Source: Limnanthes douglasii subsp. nivea
Lineage: Eukaryota; Streptophyta; Magnoliopsida; Brassicales; Limnanthaceae
DNA length: 64,000 nt
Reading direction: 5' to 3'
Assembly (NCBI GenBank): GCA_036936605.1
Contig: JAUPFV010000005.1
Location: 78,876,885-78,940,884 of the forward strand
Numbering within the stretch: position 1 is the first letter of the stretch; each line of letters begins with the position of its first letter. The position numbers and the translations under genes are program-made. This document shows, one piece after another, positions 10,152 through 19,822 of this stretch. The notes under the pieces are model-generated. The model did no database searches. It was not told the origin of the DNA and was given only the letters and a program-made list of their open reading frames with translations.

Positions 10152-10340
10152 CCCCACACAATTTATTAAATCCACAAATCAATTTTATTTTGTTTTGTTT
10201 TTCTATTTTTTTTATAAAAAAATTATGAAAAACTTTAAACCACCATTATGAATCGGAGGGAGTATCAGTAAAATCGACATTGAATCAACGTACGAATAAC
10301 CAGCTATTACGTTATAGCTGGCAGCACACAGCGGACTTTA

Positions 10341-10627
10341 TGATAAAAATAAAGAAATGAAAAGAGACTTAATAAAATATAATATTATTCTCTTGTTTGA
10401 ATGAATTACAAAGTGCTACGGCAAGAAGCTATATATACATGGACTACATTTATAACTGATTATGACTAATTATGGCCGTAATCAATACAGTCAGACCATT
10501 ATCTTAATGGACCATAATTAATACGGTAAGACCAGTAACGCCTAAATATATGATTGTAATTAGTCTAACAATCAATCTATCTTAATGTCTACAGTTACTT
10601 TATAATAAATACAAATTTAATTTAATA
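10341..10627 (-). repeat. 3' LTR of copia B
   Basis: 287 bp, one mismatch to the LTR at 14283-14569. It is preceded by the duplication CTTTA and followed on the inner side by the polypurine tract. On the element's strand it starts TATTAAATT and ends TTTTTATCA. Confidence 0.95.
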
Positions 10628-10634
10628 CTCCCCC

Positions 10635-12824
10635 TCAAGTTGGAGAGTGTAAATCAAGGACTCCCAGCTTGCTACACAAAAAATAAAATTGATCTTTCCC
10701 GAGTGCTTTTGTAAATATGTCTGCCAATTGCATCTTTGTAGAGATATAATATGGCTGAATTATCTTAGCCTGAATTTTTTCTCGAATGATATGACAATCA
10801 ATCTCAAAATGCTTAGTACGCTCATGAAAAACTGGATTAGCAGCAATATGTAAAGCTGCTTGATTATCACAAAACAATGATGCTGGTTTACCCAAGTCGA
10901 CCTTCAAATCTGTAAGTATGTATTTCAACCAGGTTAATTCCAAACATGTATTTGCCATTGCTCTATACTCTGCTTCTGCAGATGATCGTGAAACATTAGT
11001 TTGTTTCTTTGATTTCCATGATATGAGTGCTGATCCAAGAAAAACACAATATCCAGAAATAGAACGTCTTGACATACGACATCCACCCCAATCTGAATCA
11101 CAAAAGGCCTTGAGTGTAAGATTGTTTTCTGATGGAAATAAAAGACCCTGACCCGGTGATTTCTTGATGTAACGGAGGACTCTTAACGCTGCTTCCCAGT
11201 GTGGCTTCCTAGGTGCTCCCATAAATTGGCTCAATGTACGCACCGAATACACAATATCAGGCCTGGTTACTGTCAAATATATTAACCTGCCAACTAGTCT
11301 GCGATATCTAGTCGAATCATGAAGTAGCTCACCGTCTTCATCGGTTAATTTTAAGTTCTGCTCCATTGGAAATTTTTCGGGTTTTACTCCTGATAATCCT
11401 GTGTCTTGTAAAATATCTAATGCATATTTTCTTTGAGACATAAAGATTCCTTTTTTAGATCGAGAAAATTCAATACCTAGAAAATACTTTAAATCGCCAA
11501 GATCTTTAATGTGAAAATGTTGGAGTAGATGATTCTTCAACAATTTGATTTCATGTAAATCATTCCCAGTCAATAGGATATCATCAACATAAATAAGAAT
11601 AGCAGTGAACTTGTTACCTTGAGATTTAGTAAAAAGTGAGTAATCTGCTTTTGATTGTATGTAACCTGCAGTTTTGACAGTAGCTGAGAAAGTGGAGAAC
11701 CAATTTCGGGATGCTTGTTTTAAACCGTAAATAGACTTCCGAAGCCGACATACCAAATTCTCCCCCTGTCGGCGGAGACCAGGAGGTGGAGACATATATA
11801 CCTCTTCATCTAGATTTCCATGAAGAAAGGCATTGTGAACATCAAGTTGATGAGTATACCAATTTTTGGAGGCTGCAATAGTCAACAAACATCGAAGGGT
11901 CGTAAGTTTAGCAGTTGGAGAAAAAGTCTCCTGATAGTCAATACCTTCAACTTGGGTGTAACCTTTAGCCACCAAACGGGCTTTATATCGCTCAATAGTT
12001 CCATCGGATTTGTATTTGATCTTATAAACCCAACGACATCCGATAGGTTTGTGCCCTGGAGGAAGAGGAACCATATGCCAAGTGTTGTTATGTTCTAGAG
12101 CCTGAAGTTCAGTGGACATGGCTTGGCGCCAGAGTGGATCACAATTAGCATGTTCAAAGGATGAAGGCTCTTTTTGTGATGTTAACAAAGCTAGGAAAGC
12201 ACGATGGTTAGGGGAAAATCGTAAATTTGAAATGTGAGAGGAGAGAGGATACCTTGTAGATTGACGAGAACTCGATTGCGTTGAAGATTGATTGATCTCG
12301 GTAGACATGTCGTAGTCTTGGTGCCATGTAGGAGGTTGAATATGACGGGTGGAACGACGAACCGAGATATCATTAGGAACGGTAGTAGAATGAGGTATGG
12401 TTGAGGGAGGTGAGGTAGTTGAAGATGTTGGTGGAGTAGAAGGTGTTGGTGGAGTAGAAGGTATTGGTGGAGTAGAAGGTGATGACGGAGTGATGAGTGA
12501 GGGTGCTGAATTCATAGCTGATTCTGTAGATGTGGGAGATTTAGAGGTTGAAGGTGTGAGATTTTTGGGATTGGATGGAGATGAAAGATATAATGGCTGA
12601 GGCTCTGAGTCATAAGATGTAGGATTGGGAACTGTAACTGATGAGTTAGGTGTTTGATTGAAAGATGGAGATGATGATTGGTTTGGAAAAGGAAAGTTGG
12701 AAGCGGGATGAAAGGGAAATATATTTTCCTCAAAGTGGACATCACGACTTATGGAAACTTTATAAGTATGTAAATCAAGAACTTTGTAGCTTTTTTTCCA
12801 TGTGAATATCCCAAAAAAACACAA
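10635..12824 (-). CDS. Copia B reverse transcriptase and RNase H
   Basis: A 729-residue open frame. The first ~200 residues are the proline- and serine-rich linker after integrase. The RVT_2 reverse transcriptase follows, starting near WRQAMSTELQALEHNNTW, with KARLVAKGYTQ, QLDVHNAFLHG and the catalytic YVDD at about residue 412. RNase H closes the protein (CDSDWGGC, SRSSAEAEYRAMA, FCDNQAALHIAANPVFHERT). It copies the element's RNA to DNA. The N-terminal residues overlap the integrase frame at 12749-12824 in another phase, and the shift lies at a run of seven T's near 12791-12797 (plus strand). In life this would be part of one polyprotein; here it is separate, and it has no natural start. Confidence 0.9.
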   Translation of the reverse strand: MCFFGIFTWKKSYKVLDLHTYKVSISRDVHFEENIFPFHPASNFPFPNQSSSPSFNQTPNSSVTVPNPTSYDSEPQPLYLSSPSNPKNLTPSTSKSPTSTESAMNSAPSLITPSSPSTPPIPSTPPTPSTPPTSSTTSPPSTIPHSTTVPNDISVRRSTRHIQPPTWHQDYDMSTEINQSSTQSSSRQSTRYPLSSHISNLRFSPNHRAFLALLTSQKEPSSFEHANCDPLWRQAMSTELQALEHNNTWHMVPLPPGHKPIGCRWVYKIKYKSDGTIERYKARLVAKGYTQVEGIDYQETFSPTAKLTTLRCLLTIAASKNWYTHQLDVHNAFLHGNLDEEVYMSPPPGLRRQGENLVCRLRKSIYGLKQASRNWFSTFSATVKTAGYIQSKADYSLFTKSQGNKFTAILIYVDDILLTGNDLHEIKLLKNHLLQHFHIKDLGDLKYFLGIEFSRSKKGIFMSQRKYALDILQDTGLSGVKPEKFPMEQNLKLTDEDGELLHDSTRYRRLVGRLIYLTVTRPDIVYSVRTLSQFMGAPRKPHWEAALRVLRYIKKSPGQGLLFPSENNLTLKAFCDSDWGGCRMSRRSISGYCVFLGSALISWKSKKQTNVSRSSAEAEYRAMANTCLELTWLKYILTDLKVDLGKPASLFCDNQAALHIAANPVFHERTKHFEIDCHIIREKIQAKIIQPYYISTKMQLADIFTKALGKDQFYFLCSKLGVLDLHSPT

Positions 12825-13771
12825 ATGGATGCACGAGAGTCAAATTTATGTTTGGGATGAATATTAGTTACATAACATGCACAACCAAAAACGCGTAAGT
12901 GCGTGAGTGAGGGAGACCGATTATATAAGACCTCGAATGGGGACTTATTTGATAGTAAAGGAGTAGGAATGCGATTGATTAAATAAACAGCTGTTAAAAT
13001 ACAATCCCCCCAAAATTTAAGTGGTACATTTGATTGAAACATGAGAGAACGAGCAACATTTAAAATATGTCTATGTTTTCGTTCGACAACTCCGTTTTGT
13101 TGTGGGGTATAAACACAAGAATTTTGAAGTTCAATGCCTTTGTTTTGAAAAAAAATACGAAGAGGAAGAAATTCAGTACCATTATCCACTCGTATTGTTT
13201 GAACATCTTTTTGAAATTGGGTTTTGACGAATTGCACAAAACAAGTTAATAAAGATTGTGTTTCTGATTTATGGTGCATAAGAAATGTCCATGTGCATCG
13301 AGTAAAATCATCAACAATTGTAAGAAAATAACGTGAACCTGTATATGAATGAACTTTGTGAGGACCCCAGACGTCACAATGTAATAAAGAGAAAGGAAAT
13401 TTTGTATTTATTGAGCTTTTTGGAAAAGGTAAGCGTGTTTGTTTTGCTTGTGGGCAAATTGTGCAATTATTTCCTAACTCATTGTGAATACCTGGAATTA
13501 AATGTGAAAGTAACTTAAAACGAGACAAAGAAGGATGGCCTAGGCGTAAGTGCCATAGGTCAGATGACTGAGAAATCGTACATATAGTCGAATTATTTGT
13601 TGATGGACGCATATAGTATAGACCACCACGTTGTCTACCTGATCCAATCATCTTCCCCGAAACCAAGTCCTGCAAAATACAATAGTCACGAAAGAAAATG
13701 ATGCAACAATTATGTTCTTTGGTCAGTTTGCTCGCTGAAATTATATTTAAATTAAAGGAGGGTACACACAA
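12749..13771 (-). CDS. Copia B GAG-pre-integrase and integrase core
   Basis: A 340-residue frame. The zinc-binding pre-integrase region comes first (LWHLRLGHPS, CTICPQAKQ), then the integrase catalytic core with the DDE triad: D in LLHCDVWGP, D in IRVDNGTEF and E in QQNGVVERKHRHIL. The C-terminal GKR-type region (HLRVFGCACYV, FLGYSHGKK) is cut where the frame is lost near 12793. The enzyme inserts the element's DNA into the chromosome. The catalytic residues are intact, but the frame is cut off from protease upstream and RT downstream, so a normal polyprotein is unlikely. Confidence 0.88.
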   Translation of the reverse strand: MCVPSFNLNIISASKLTKEHNCCIIFFRDYCILQDLVSGKMIGSGRQRGGLYYMRPSTNNSTICTISQSSDLWHLRLGHPSLSRFKLLSHLIPGIHNELGNNCTICPQAKQTRLPFPKSSINTKFPFSLLHCDVWGPHKVHSYTGSRYFLTIVDDFTRCTWTFLMHHKSETQSLLTCFVQFVKTQFQKDVQTIRVDNGTEFLPLRIFFQNKGIELQNSCVYTPQQNGVVERKHRHILNVARSLMFQSNVPLKFWGDCILTAVYLINRIPTPLLSNKSPFEVLYNRSPSLTHLRVFGCACYVTNIHPKHKFDSRASICVFLGYSHGKKATKFLIYILIKFP

Positions 13772-13785
13772 GACATTTGTAAGAG

Positions 13786-14175
13786 TTAATTTTGAAGAGT
13801 TAATTTTGAATTAAAAATAATTGTGCCAGTGTGAGTGATTTGCGGTGCTGCACCATTTGGTAATTTAATATTAGTAATAGTGGAAGGCTTGGGATCGTTT
13901 AAGAGTGATATGTGAGAGACAATATGATCTGTGGCGCCAGTATCCAAAATCCAAGGACTTGTACTACTAGAATTAACAGACACAATAGTAGATGAAATCA
14001 AACCTGTTGCAGACACATATGCATCAACATTACCAGAATTATCGGGATCCAGTGTATTGATTGCTTGTCCTAATTGTTGTATTTGTTCGGCGGTAAAACC
14101 TTGAACGATGCTATTATTCTTGAAACTCTTTGAGTTACTGGTATGGATTTCCGATGGGAAATAATCATCAGCCAT
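13786..14175 (-). pseudogene. Copia B remnant of gag joined to aspartic protease
   Basis: A 129-residue frame that starts MADDYF, runs through a short FTAEQIQQLGQAI stretch typical of the gag/protease junction, and reaches the retropepsin motif WILDTGATDHIV at ~residues 75-86. The capsid-like gag body and its CCHC knuckle, normally 250 or more residues, are missing, as if an internal deletion joined the gag start to its tail. At the 3' end a 14-bp unit is tandemly repeated (plus strand ~13780-13808), which shifts the frame and ends the protein before integrase. The protease catalytic DTG is intact. Confidence 0.8.
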
Positions 14176-14270
14176 AGTGATTTTTTTTTTTATATAGAAA
14201 AAAAATATGATTTTTTTTTAAATTGTGTTTTTTTTGAAGGAATGATAAAATAAAGAAAATTAGGAATTTT

Positions 14271-14282
14271 GCTCTGATACCA
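14271..14282 (-). promoter_or_regulatory. Primer-binding site of copia B
   Basis: On the minus strand TGGTATCAGAGC lies directly inside the 5' LTR. It is complementary to the 3' end of plant initiator tRNA-Met, the usual primer of Ty1/copia elements. Confidence 0.93.
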
Positions 14283-14569
14283 TGATAAAAATAAAGAAAT
14301 GAAAAGAGACTTAATAAAATATAATATTATTCTCTTGTTTGAATGAATTACAAAGTGCTACGGCAAGAAGCTATATATACATGGACTACATCTATAACTG
14401 ATTATGACTAATTATGGCCGTAATCAATACAGTCAGACCATTATCTTAATGGACCATAATTAATACGGTAAGACCAGTAACGCCTAAATATATGATTGTA
14501 ATTAGTCTAACAATCAATCTATCTTAATGTCTACAGTTACTTTATAATAAATACAAATTTAATTTAATA
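14283..14569 (-). repeat. 5' LTR of copia B
   Basis: 287 bp, one mismatch to the 3' LTR. The flanking duplication CTTTA follows at 14570-14574. It should carry the element's promoter, but I did not single out a TATA box. Confidence 0.95.
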
Positions 14570-14574
14570 CTTTA

Positions 14575-15631
14575 AAATTATGAAAAATATTTAAGTGATT
14601 TTCGATATATTTAGCGGACTTAAAGAAACTCAGACTATTATTGAAGACATATTGAACCATTGAGATTTGTTTCATTTAGTTATTGCAACTGTCTTAATAA
14701 AAATAATTTTGTTTTTTTATCCTGCAATAGAATCAAATCACTGCATTAGTTACTATTGTGAGGGTGTGAAATATAATTGTTCTCTCATTTTAGGACTTCT
14801 ATCCAGTAAATGTTTTTTCTTTAGTCATGATTTATCAAATAAGAGTAAGAGTGTTGTGTTTCCATCAAACAAGTGGAGTAATGAGATATTTTTATTTGCT
14901 TTTAAGATTTTAGAAAATATGTTAATAATTTATAGATAAAATTTAAAATTGGATGTATCAAAATTTGTCGTCATACATTAAATCTAAATATAATTTAATT
15001 TTGCTAATTATTTTATTAAAAAGCATCGGACTTTGATTATCATTCAAATAAATAATGAATTGAAAGACCTGTTAAAAGAAAATAAAGAAACTAATTAACT
15101 ATATAAATGACTACATTGAGAAAACCAACCAACTCACGAATATTACATATAAAGGTAAAAAAGATGGTCCGTTAGGCCAGCAGAAAAGCAATAGCTTTTT
15201 TCATCCCCATACTAAAAATCAAATCCTTTGGCTTTGGATGTAAAACGAGAATGCCAAGATTGGACTGTAATAGCTTTCTTGCTAAAGCCGAGGACAAAAC
15301 AAGAGATTTTTATTATTTTCAACCCAGCACTGAATTTGAAGCATTTGGATCACATCCATGGCTATGGAATCATTGGAGAAGTTACTGGACTATTAGTTGA
15401 AGCTTGATGAATTATTTGATTGTACTGATCATGCTTATATATGTTCTCATCATGATGGTTTTTTTTAACTTACACGTAGTTAAACATGTTTATTTTAAAT
15501 TTACTTTGACGTAGTTGTTATTTTGATGTAGACTTGAGTCTTGAATCATCACTCTGAAATGATTTTATTAAATGGGGTTTGTTTCTAGCTTAGAGTATAA
15601 TAAATTTCAGAAAAACTCCATGTTGTTTCTA
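14575..15631. other. Intergenic DNA with a possible coding scrap
   Basis: No gene can be supported. Bases ~15270-15400 (plus) read AKAEDKTRDFYYFQPSTEF then FGSHPWLWNHW, open for ~45 codons, which might be a decayed exon of a gene I do not recognise. The rest is AT-rich. Confidence 0.4.
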
Positions 15632-16252
15632 GCTTATTGATCAAGAATTTTCTGAAGCAAAACGGTCATATTGACATGTAAAAACTAATCATAAAAACTT
15701 ATTGAGGTTAGTGAGAAATTCAACCATAATTATCAAAGTTAGGGGGCTCACATTTCCCATTGATAGAGTAAAAAAAAATCATTACATCACACACATATTA
15801 CACTAACTTTGAGACAAAACTCATAAAAGTCTTATACCAAAAAAAAGAAACCTTACAAAATCAGTACAAAAGAATAAAATCAAAAACTAACACGGAAGAG
15901 GAAATCTGCAGAGAGGGTAGACATGGTTCATCTCGAGCCACTTGGTCAGACAATCTGTGTGAAAAGCGTGCGAACAAGGCATCTTTGTAACTTCAACTCC
16001 ATCTTCAAAATCATCAAAACAGATCACACATTGTCCTTCTGTCATATCACAACCGCCACAGCCGAATTTGAATTTTTCAAGCGCCTCCATAGCTGATGTA
16101 TCTGCAGCAACAGTCTTGTGACCTGATGGCAACTGATCGGTAATCCAGTCTGATACGAATTGAAGAAATTGCGGCCTTTCATTATAATCATAAACTCTTG
16201 CAGCATTAATTCTAGTATTAATGGACACGGAATTCAAAACGTTTCCGCGAGG
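15632..16252. repeat. Second copy of the RING-H2 gene segment (partner at ~229-849)
   Basis: This ~620-bp block repeats the downstream flank and the 3' part of the gene at 483-1157 at high identity, with a handful of substitutions and short indels. The match ends abruptly at ~16252, in the middle of the coding sequence. The flanks outside the block differ, so this is a small dispersed duplication. Confidence 0.9.
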
Positions 16253-16282
16253 TGTTCTTAGATTATAACAAAAGGTATACAC
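15887..16282 (-). pseudogene. Truncated RING-H2 copy
   Basis: 131 residues, of which the last ~120 match the C-terminal half of the RING-H2 protein at 483-1157. The first ~90 residues of the parent are replaced by unrelated sequence beyond the duplication breakpoint. The RING finger reads CVIC and CSHAFH, but the penultimate cysteine pair is YPLC instead of CPLC, so one zinc ligand is lost. With no proper N-terminus and a broken finger it is most likely a pseudogene. Confidence 0.85.
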
Positions 16283-16564
16283 TGAAAGTGTGTTACAATG
16301 TTACAGATTGGTGGATTGCAAACCCCTAAGTACCCCTAAGTACCCCTATAGATTAGGGTGGAAAGCTTAGTCTGGGTCAATGTTGCAAGACAAAACTTGA
16401 GATTGAGGAAATGAAAACGGTTTTTATGCTTCGAAAGTTGGGAGTTTATAGTATGCTCAAGTTTTTACTAGGACGGATATTTGTTTTGCTGCAAATATGT
16501 TGGGGAGATATGTTGGTAACCCAGGCATGAATCACTAGAAATTGGTTAAAAGAGTACTTTGATA

Positions 16565-16572
16565 CCTACAAG
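16565..16572. repeat. Left 8-bp target duplication of the hAT element
   Basis: CCTACAAG, repeated exactly at 19815-19822. Eight bases is the standard hAT duplication length, and it falls inside a copia codon run that resumes in frame after the insertion. Confidence 0.93.
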
Positions 16573-16654
16573 TAGAGGTGTCTAATGGTTCAGGAACCAC
16601 GGTTCAAAGCTGACAACATGCTTAAGAACTGACGGTTTACCTGCGAAACTGGTC

Positions 16655-16800
16655 CATTAGGACTGCAACCTGGCAGGACCGCAACCCGCCAGGAACGCAA
16701 CCCGCCAGGACCGCATAAGGAGCAACCCGCCAGGACCGCAACCTGGCAGGACTGCAACCCGGCAGGACTGCAACCCGACAGGACTGCAACCTGGCAGGAC
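16655..16800. repeat. Left subterminal GC-rich repeats of the hAT
   Basis: About nine to ten degenerate copies of a 14-16 bp unit of the type CAGGACTGCAACCTGG. An equivalent block lies near the right end. Such subterminal repeats are usual transposase-binding sites in hAT elements. Confidence 0.8.
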
Positions 16801-18200
16801 TGCGAAACCACGGTTTATTTGTAAAAAACCGGCGGTTTATTGGTAAATATTATGCGGATTTTATTTATTTTATAACCAAAATGTTATATTTAAAAAATAT
16901 TGAGATATTGCATATTATTATAGAATTATTATTACATTTTTGTTAATATTAATTTGTTTTAGTTATTAATATTTTAAGTGTTGTAATTATTATATAGTCC
17001 AAAATTTTAAATATTACTTATGTTATTATCACATTTTGAATATTACTATTATGTTTTTAGATCTAATACAAACCAAAACTATATCTTATCATGTTAAAAT
17101 ATTACAAATTCTATGGTTATAATTTTAATATTACATTTTGAATTTTATTATTGTGATTTGGTTTTGAATATTACAAGTGTTATATATTATTTTTTAAACC
17201 AAAATCATATTTTATCATGCAAAAATATACAAGTTATATTGTTATAATTTTAATATTACATTTTAAATTTTATTATTGTGATTTGGTTTTAAATATTACA
17301 AGTGTTATTTATTATTTTTAAGTTATATTGTTATAATTTTAATATTACATTTTGAATATTATTATTGTGATTTGGTTTTAAATATTACAAATGTTATTTA
17401 TTATTTTTTAAACCAAAATCATATTGTATCATGATAAAAGATTACAAGTTATATTGTTACAATTTTAATATTAAATTTTGAATTTTATTATTGTAATTTT
17501 AATAATGATTATAGAATTATTATTACATTTTGGTCAGTATTAATTTGTTTTGGTTATCACAAACATCATTCATTACAAGTGAAAATTAGCGGATTGGTGA
17601 GCATTAGTAAGTCTACGATTTATAGGCATTTTAAAACTTAAAACAACGTTTTTTTTTAAATATGCAATAAAATACTAATCGAAACTAATTAATATCGCAA
17701 ATAATAAAAACTAAATTTAGACTAATACCAACTAATACAACTAATAACAAGCAATAACAACTAACAACAAGCAATAACAACTAACAACAACTAATAAAAT
17801 TAGATAAATTATACGAAGCAATAACAACTAACAACAACTAATTTAAATTACTATAACAATTAAATAACTTGATAAATTATACGAAGCTCTTAATTGAGCT
17901 ATTATAATGTTATCCCAACGTTATTTAAGTGTTTTTATCAAATAGAAACAATTTGCGAAAAAAAAATCAAACAATTCCGAAAGTAGGACTACAATATGTA
18001 AAATAAGAAATTTGAGTTTTCTAGAATATTTAGAACAAGTAGAGAGATTTAAAGAGATGTAGAGAGGAGTATATGAATTTATGAGTGTGGATTTGGGGTC
18101 TCCTCTATGAATAGAGGAGACCCAAAAAAAAATTAAAAAAACACGAATTTTTTTTTTAGAACCATCCGGACGTAATCTCCGGACGCCCGGACCGGAAATT

Positions 18201-18262
18201 CGGACCATCCGGAGATCTGTCCGGATGGTCCGAACCGTCCGGACAGATCTCCGGATGGTCCG
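18201..18262. repeat. Perfect 25-bp palindrome inside the hAT
   Basis: Arms 18201-18225 and 18238-18262 are exact inverse complements around a 12-base loop. They are built from CCGGA and TCCGG motifs with central AGATCT. They stand out from very AT-rich surroundings. Confidence 0.9.
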
Positions 18263-18481
18263 GATGGCCCGGATTTATGATTTTTTTTAGAATTTTTTTA
18301 GAATTTTTTTTTAAACTGTTAAAAACCATGTTAGGCATTTTAAGAAAATGTTAGGCATTCAAGTAGTTGCCCAAGACTACTTTAAAAAAATTAATTCGAA
18401 ATTTTTAACTATTAACCACCATGTTAGGTATTCAAGTAGTTGCCCAAGACTTGGTAAGTGAGAGGGTGTGTTTGTGCCTCC

Positions 18482-18694
18482 TTTTATATAGATTGACACT
18501 TTCATCTTCAATGGTAACTATCGATGTGGGATTCTTTTAAACAAAACTCCTCTTTAATGGTAAGTGGTAACTATAGATATGGGATTTTTTTAAACAAAAC
18601 TCCAAATCTATAGTTACCATTGAAGAGGAGTTTTGTTTAAAAGAATCCTACATCGATAGTTACCATTGAAGATGAAAGTGTCAATCTATATAAA
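18482..18694. repeat. Long inverted repeat (arms about 75-95 bp) inside the hAT
   Basis: The sequence from 18482 (TTTTATATAGATTGACAC) is found inverted ending at 18694. The outer ~75 bp pair almost perfectly (one mismatch near 18528, G versus A) and the inner part pairs with a few differences. The transcript could fold into a long hairpin. It may be a nested MITE or an inverted duplication. Confidence 0.85.
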
Positions 18695-19605
18695 ATAATC
18701 CCAAGTAATCTAAGATTATCCACATTGTCAATGATCATATATTATTTAATTACGTTTAATTATTAAAGACATACTACTAACTTAGTTATTAATATTTGTC
18801 GGAAAAAAAACTTAAAAATATATATTTCCTAAATTAATCTCTTATAATTTAAAACTTAAAAAATATATATTTCCTAAATTAATCTCTTATAATTTAAAAC
18901 AATTTTGTTTGTTAATTACAATTTATTAAAATACATTAGTTTTAGCAAGTTTTTAATAATTTTTTATTTCGCTTCCGTTCTAAACAATATACAAATCACC
19001 TAATAATTTAAAATTAGAATACAATTATATGTCTAATAGGTATATATTATTTAATATGTACATAATATTAAATATAACATCTTAAATATCTAGTATGTTA
19101 AAACAATATACAAATCATTTTACAATTATATTGTTTACGATATCTTGTTTAAGACAATCAAATTTTTATTTTTATATTTTTAAAATTATTGAAAGTTGTA
19201 ACCGAAATACAAGTAGATGTACTTATTTTATTTAATACCTACATAATATTAAATAAAATATCTTAAATACATAAATATAAATATATAATCAAACGTATCA
19301 AAATAAAATTACAATTATTATTTTAAAATGTAACTGATGATTATAAAATTTCGATTAAAATGATAACATATTTAAATTAAAATACATGAAATAGAATAAT
19401 TAACTCGTGTATATGGTACATATCTCAATTATTGAAATTAGATTCAATTAACACTTACAAATTAATTTTAAATAACATTATAAAATATTCTGATAAACGG
19501 TTCTTAAATGGTTAAATGGTTTGGCTGATGGTTTGAACTGGTAAACGGCTCTTAAATGGTTCGTCTGGTGGTTTGAACTGGCGGTTTAACTGTGAAACTG
19601 GCCCA

Positions 19606-19756
19606 TTAGGACTGCAACCTGGCAGGACCGCCAGACCGTCAGGACCGCATAAGAGCAACCCGCCAGGACCGCAACCTGGCAGGACCGCAACCCGCCAGGA
19701 CCGCAACCCGCCAGGACCGCAACCCACCAGGACCGCAATCCACCAGGACTGCAACC
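19606..19756. repeat. Right subterminal GC-rich repeats of the hAT
   Basis: About eight to nine copies of the same CAGGACCGCAACCCGC-type unit seen near the left end, in the same orientation rather than inverted. The spurious frames through this block are repeat artefacts. Confidence 0.8.
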
Positions 19757-19814
19757 CGTGGTTCTGATTTAAACAGTGCGGGTTGGTGCTGGTTCAACCC
19801 GTTTGACACCTCTA

Positions 19815-19822
19815 CCTACAAG
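19815..19822. repeat. Right 8-bp target duplication of the hAT element
   Basis: Exact second CCTACAAG; the copia reading frame resumes here. Confidence 0.93.

Larger units (their letters stand above)
3089..10263. mobile_element. Stowaway-like MITE split by a LINE insertion
   Basis: The left end reads TACTCTCTCTCTTTTATAAT and the right end, reverse-complemented, reads TACTCCCTCCGATTCATAAT. These are imperfect terminal inverted repeats typical of plant Stowaway (Tc1/mariner-type) MITEs, with TA at both tips. Removing the LINE and one copy of its target duplication leaves an element of about 240 bp (3089-3216 plus 10152-10263). No protein is encoded. The MITE is therefore older than the LINE. 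Confidence 0.65.
10341..14569 (-). mobile_element. Ty1/copia LTR retrotransposon (copia B), young but gag-deleted
   Basis: 4229 bp, flanked by the 5-bp duplication CTTTA (10336-10340 and 14570-14574). The two 287-bp LTRs (10341-10627 and 14283-14569) differ at a single base (10450 versus 14392), so the insertion is recent. In transcription order (right to left) it holds the 5' LTR, a primer site matching initiator-tRNA-Met (TGGTATCAGAGC, 14282-14271), a gag/protease remnant, integrase, reverse transcriptase plus RNase H, a purine tract ACTTGAGGGGGAG (10640-10628) and the 3' LTR. The order protease, integrase, RT defines copia. Gag is almost absent and two frame breaks separate the pol segments. 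Confidence 0.95.
16573..19814. mobile_element. Non-autonomous hAT-type DNA transposon
   Basis: 3242 bp between perfect 8-bp duplications. The termini are TAGAGGTGTC and its inverse, followed by looser similarity. No transposase is encoded: no BED finger and no hAT dimerisation domain in any frame. Within ~230 bp of each end lie GC-rich subterminal repeats built on CAGGACCGCAACCCGC. The middle is very AT-rich and holds two strong hairpins. The element would depend on a hAT transposase made elsewhere. It inserted in a copia RNase H region that was probably already dying. Confidence 0.92.

Noticed and set aside
10918..12098. Plus-strand frames across copia B RT
   Set aside because: Shadows of the minus-strand RT frame, with no domain of their own.
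19512..19767. Open frames on both strands rich in proline/glycine/arginine
   Set aside because: They come from the GC-rich subterminal repeats of the hAT element, which encodes nothing.
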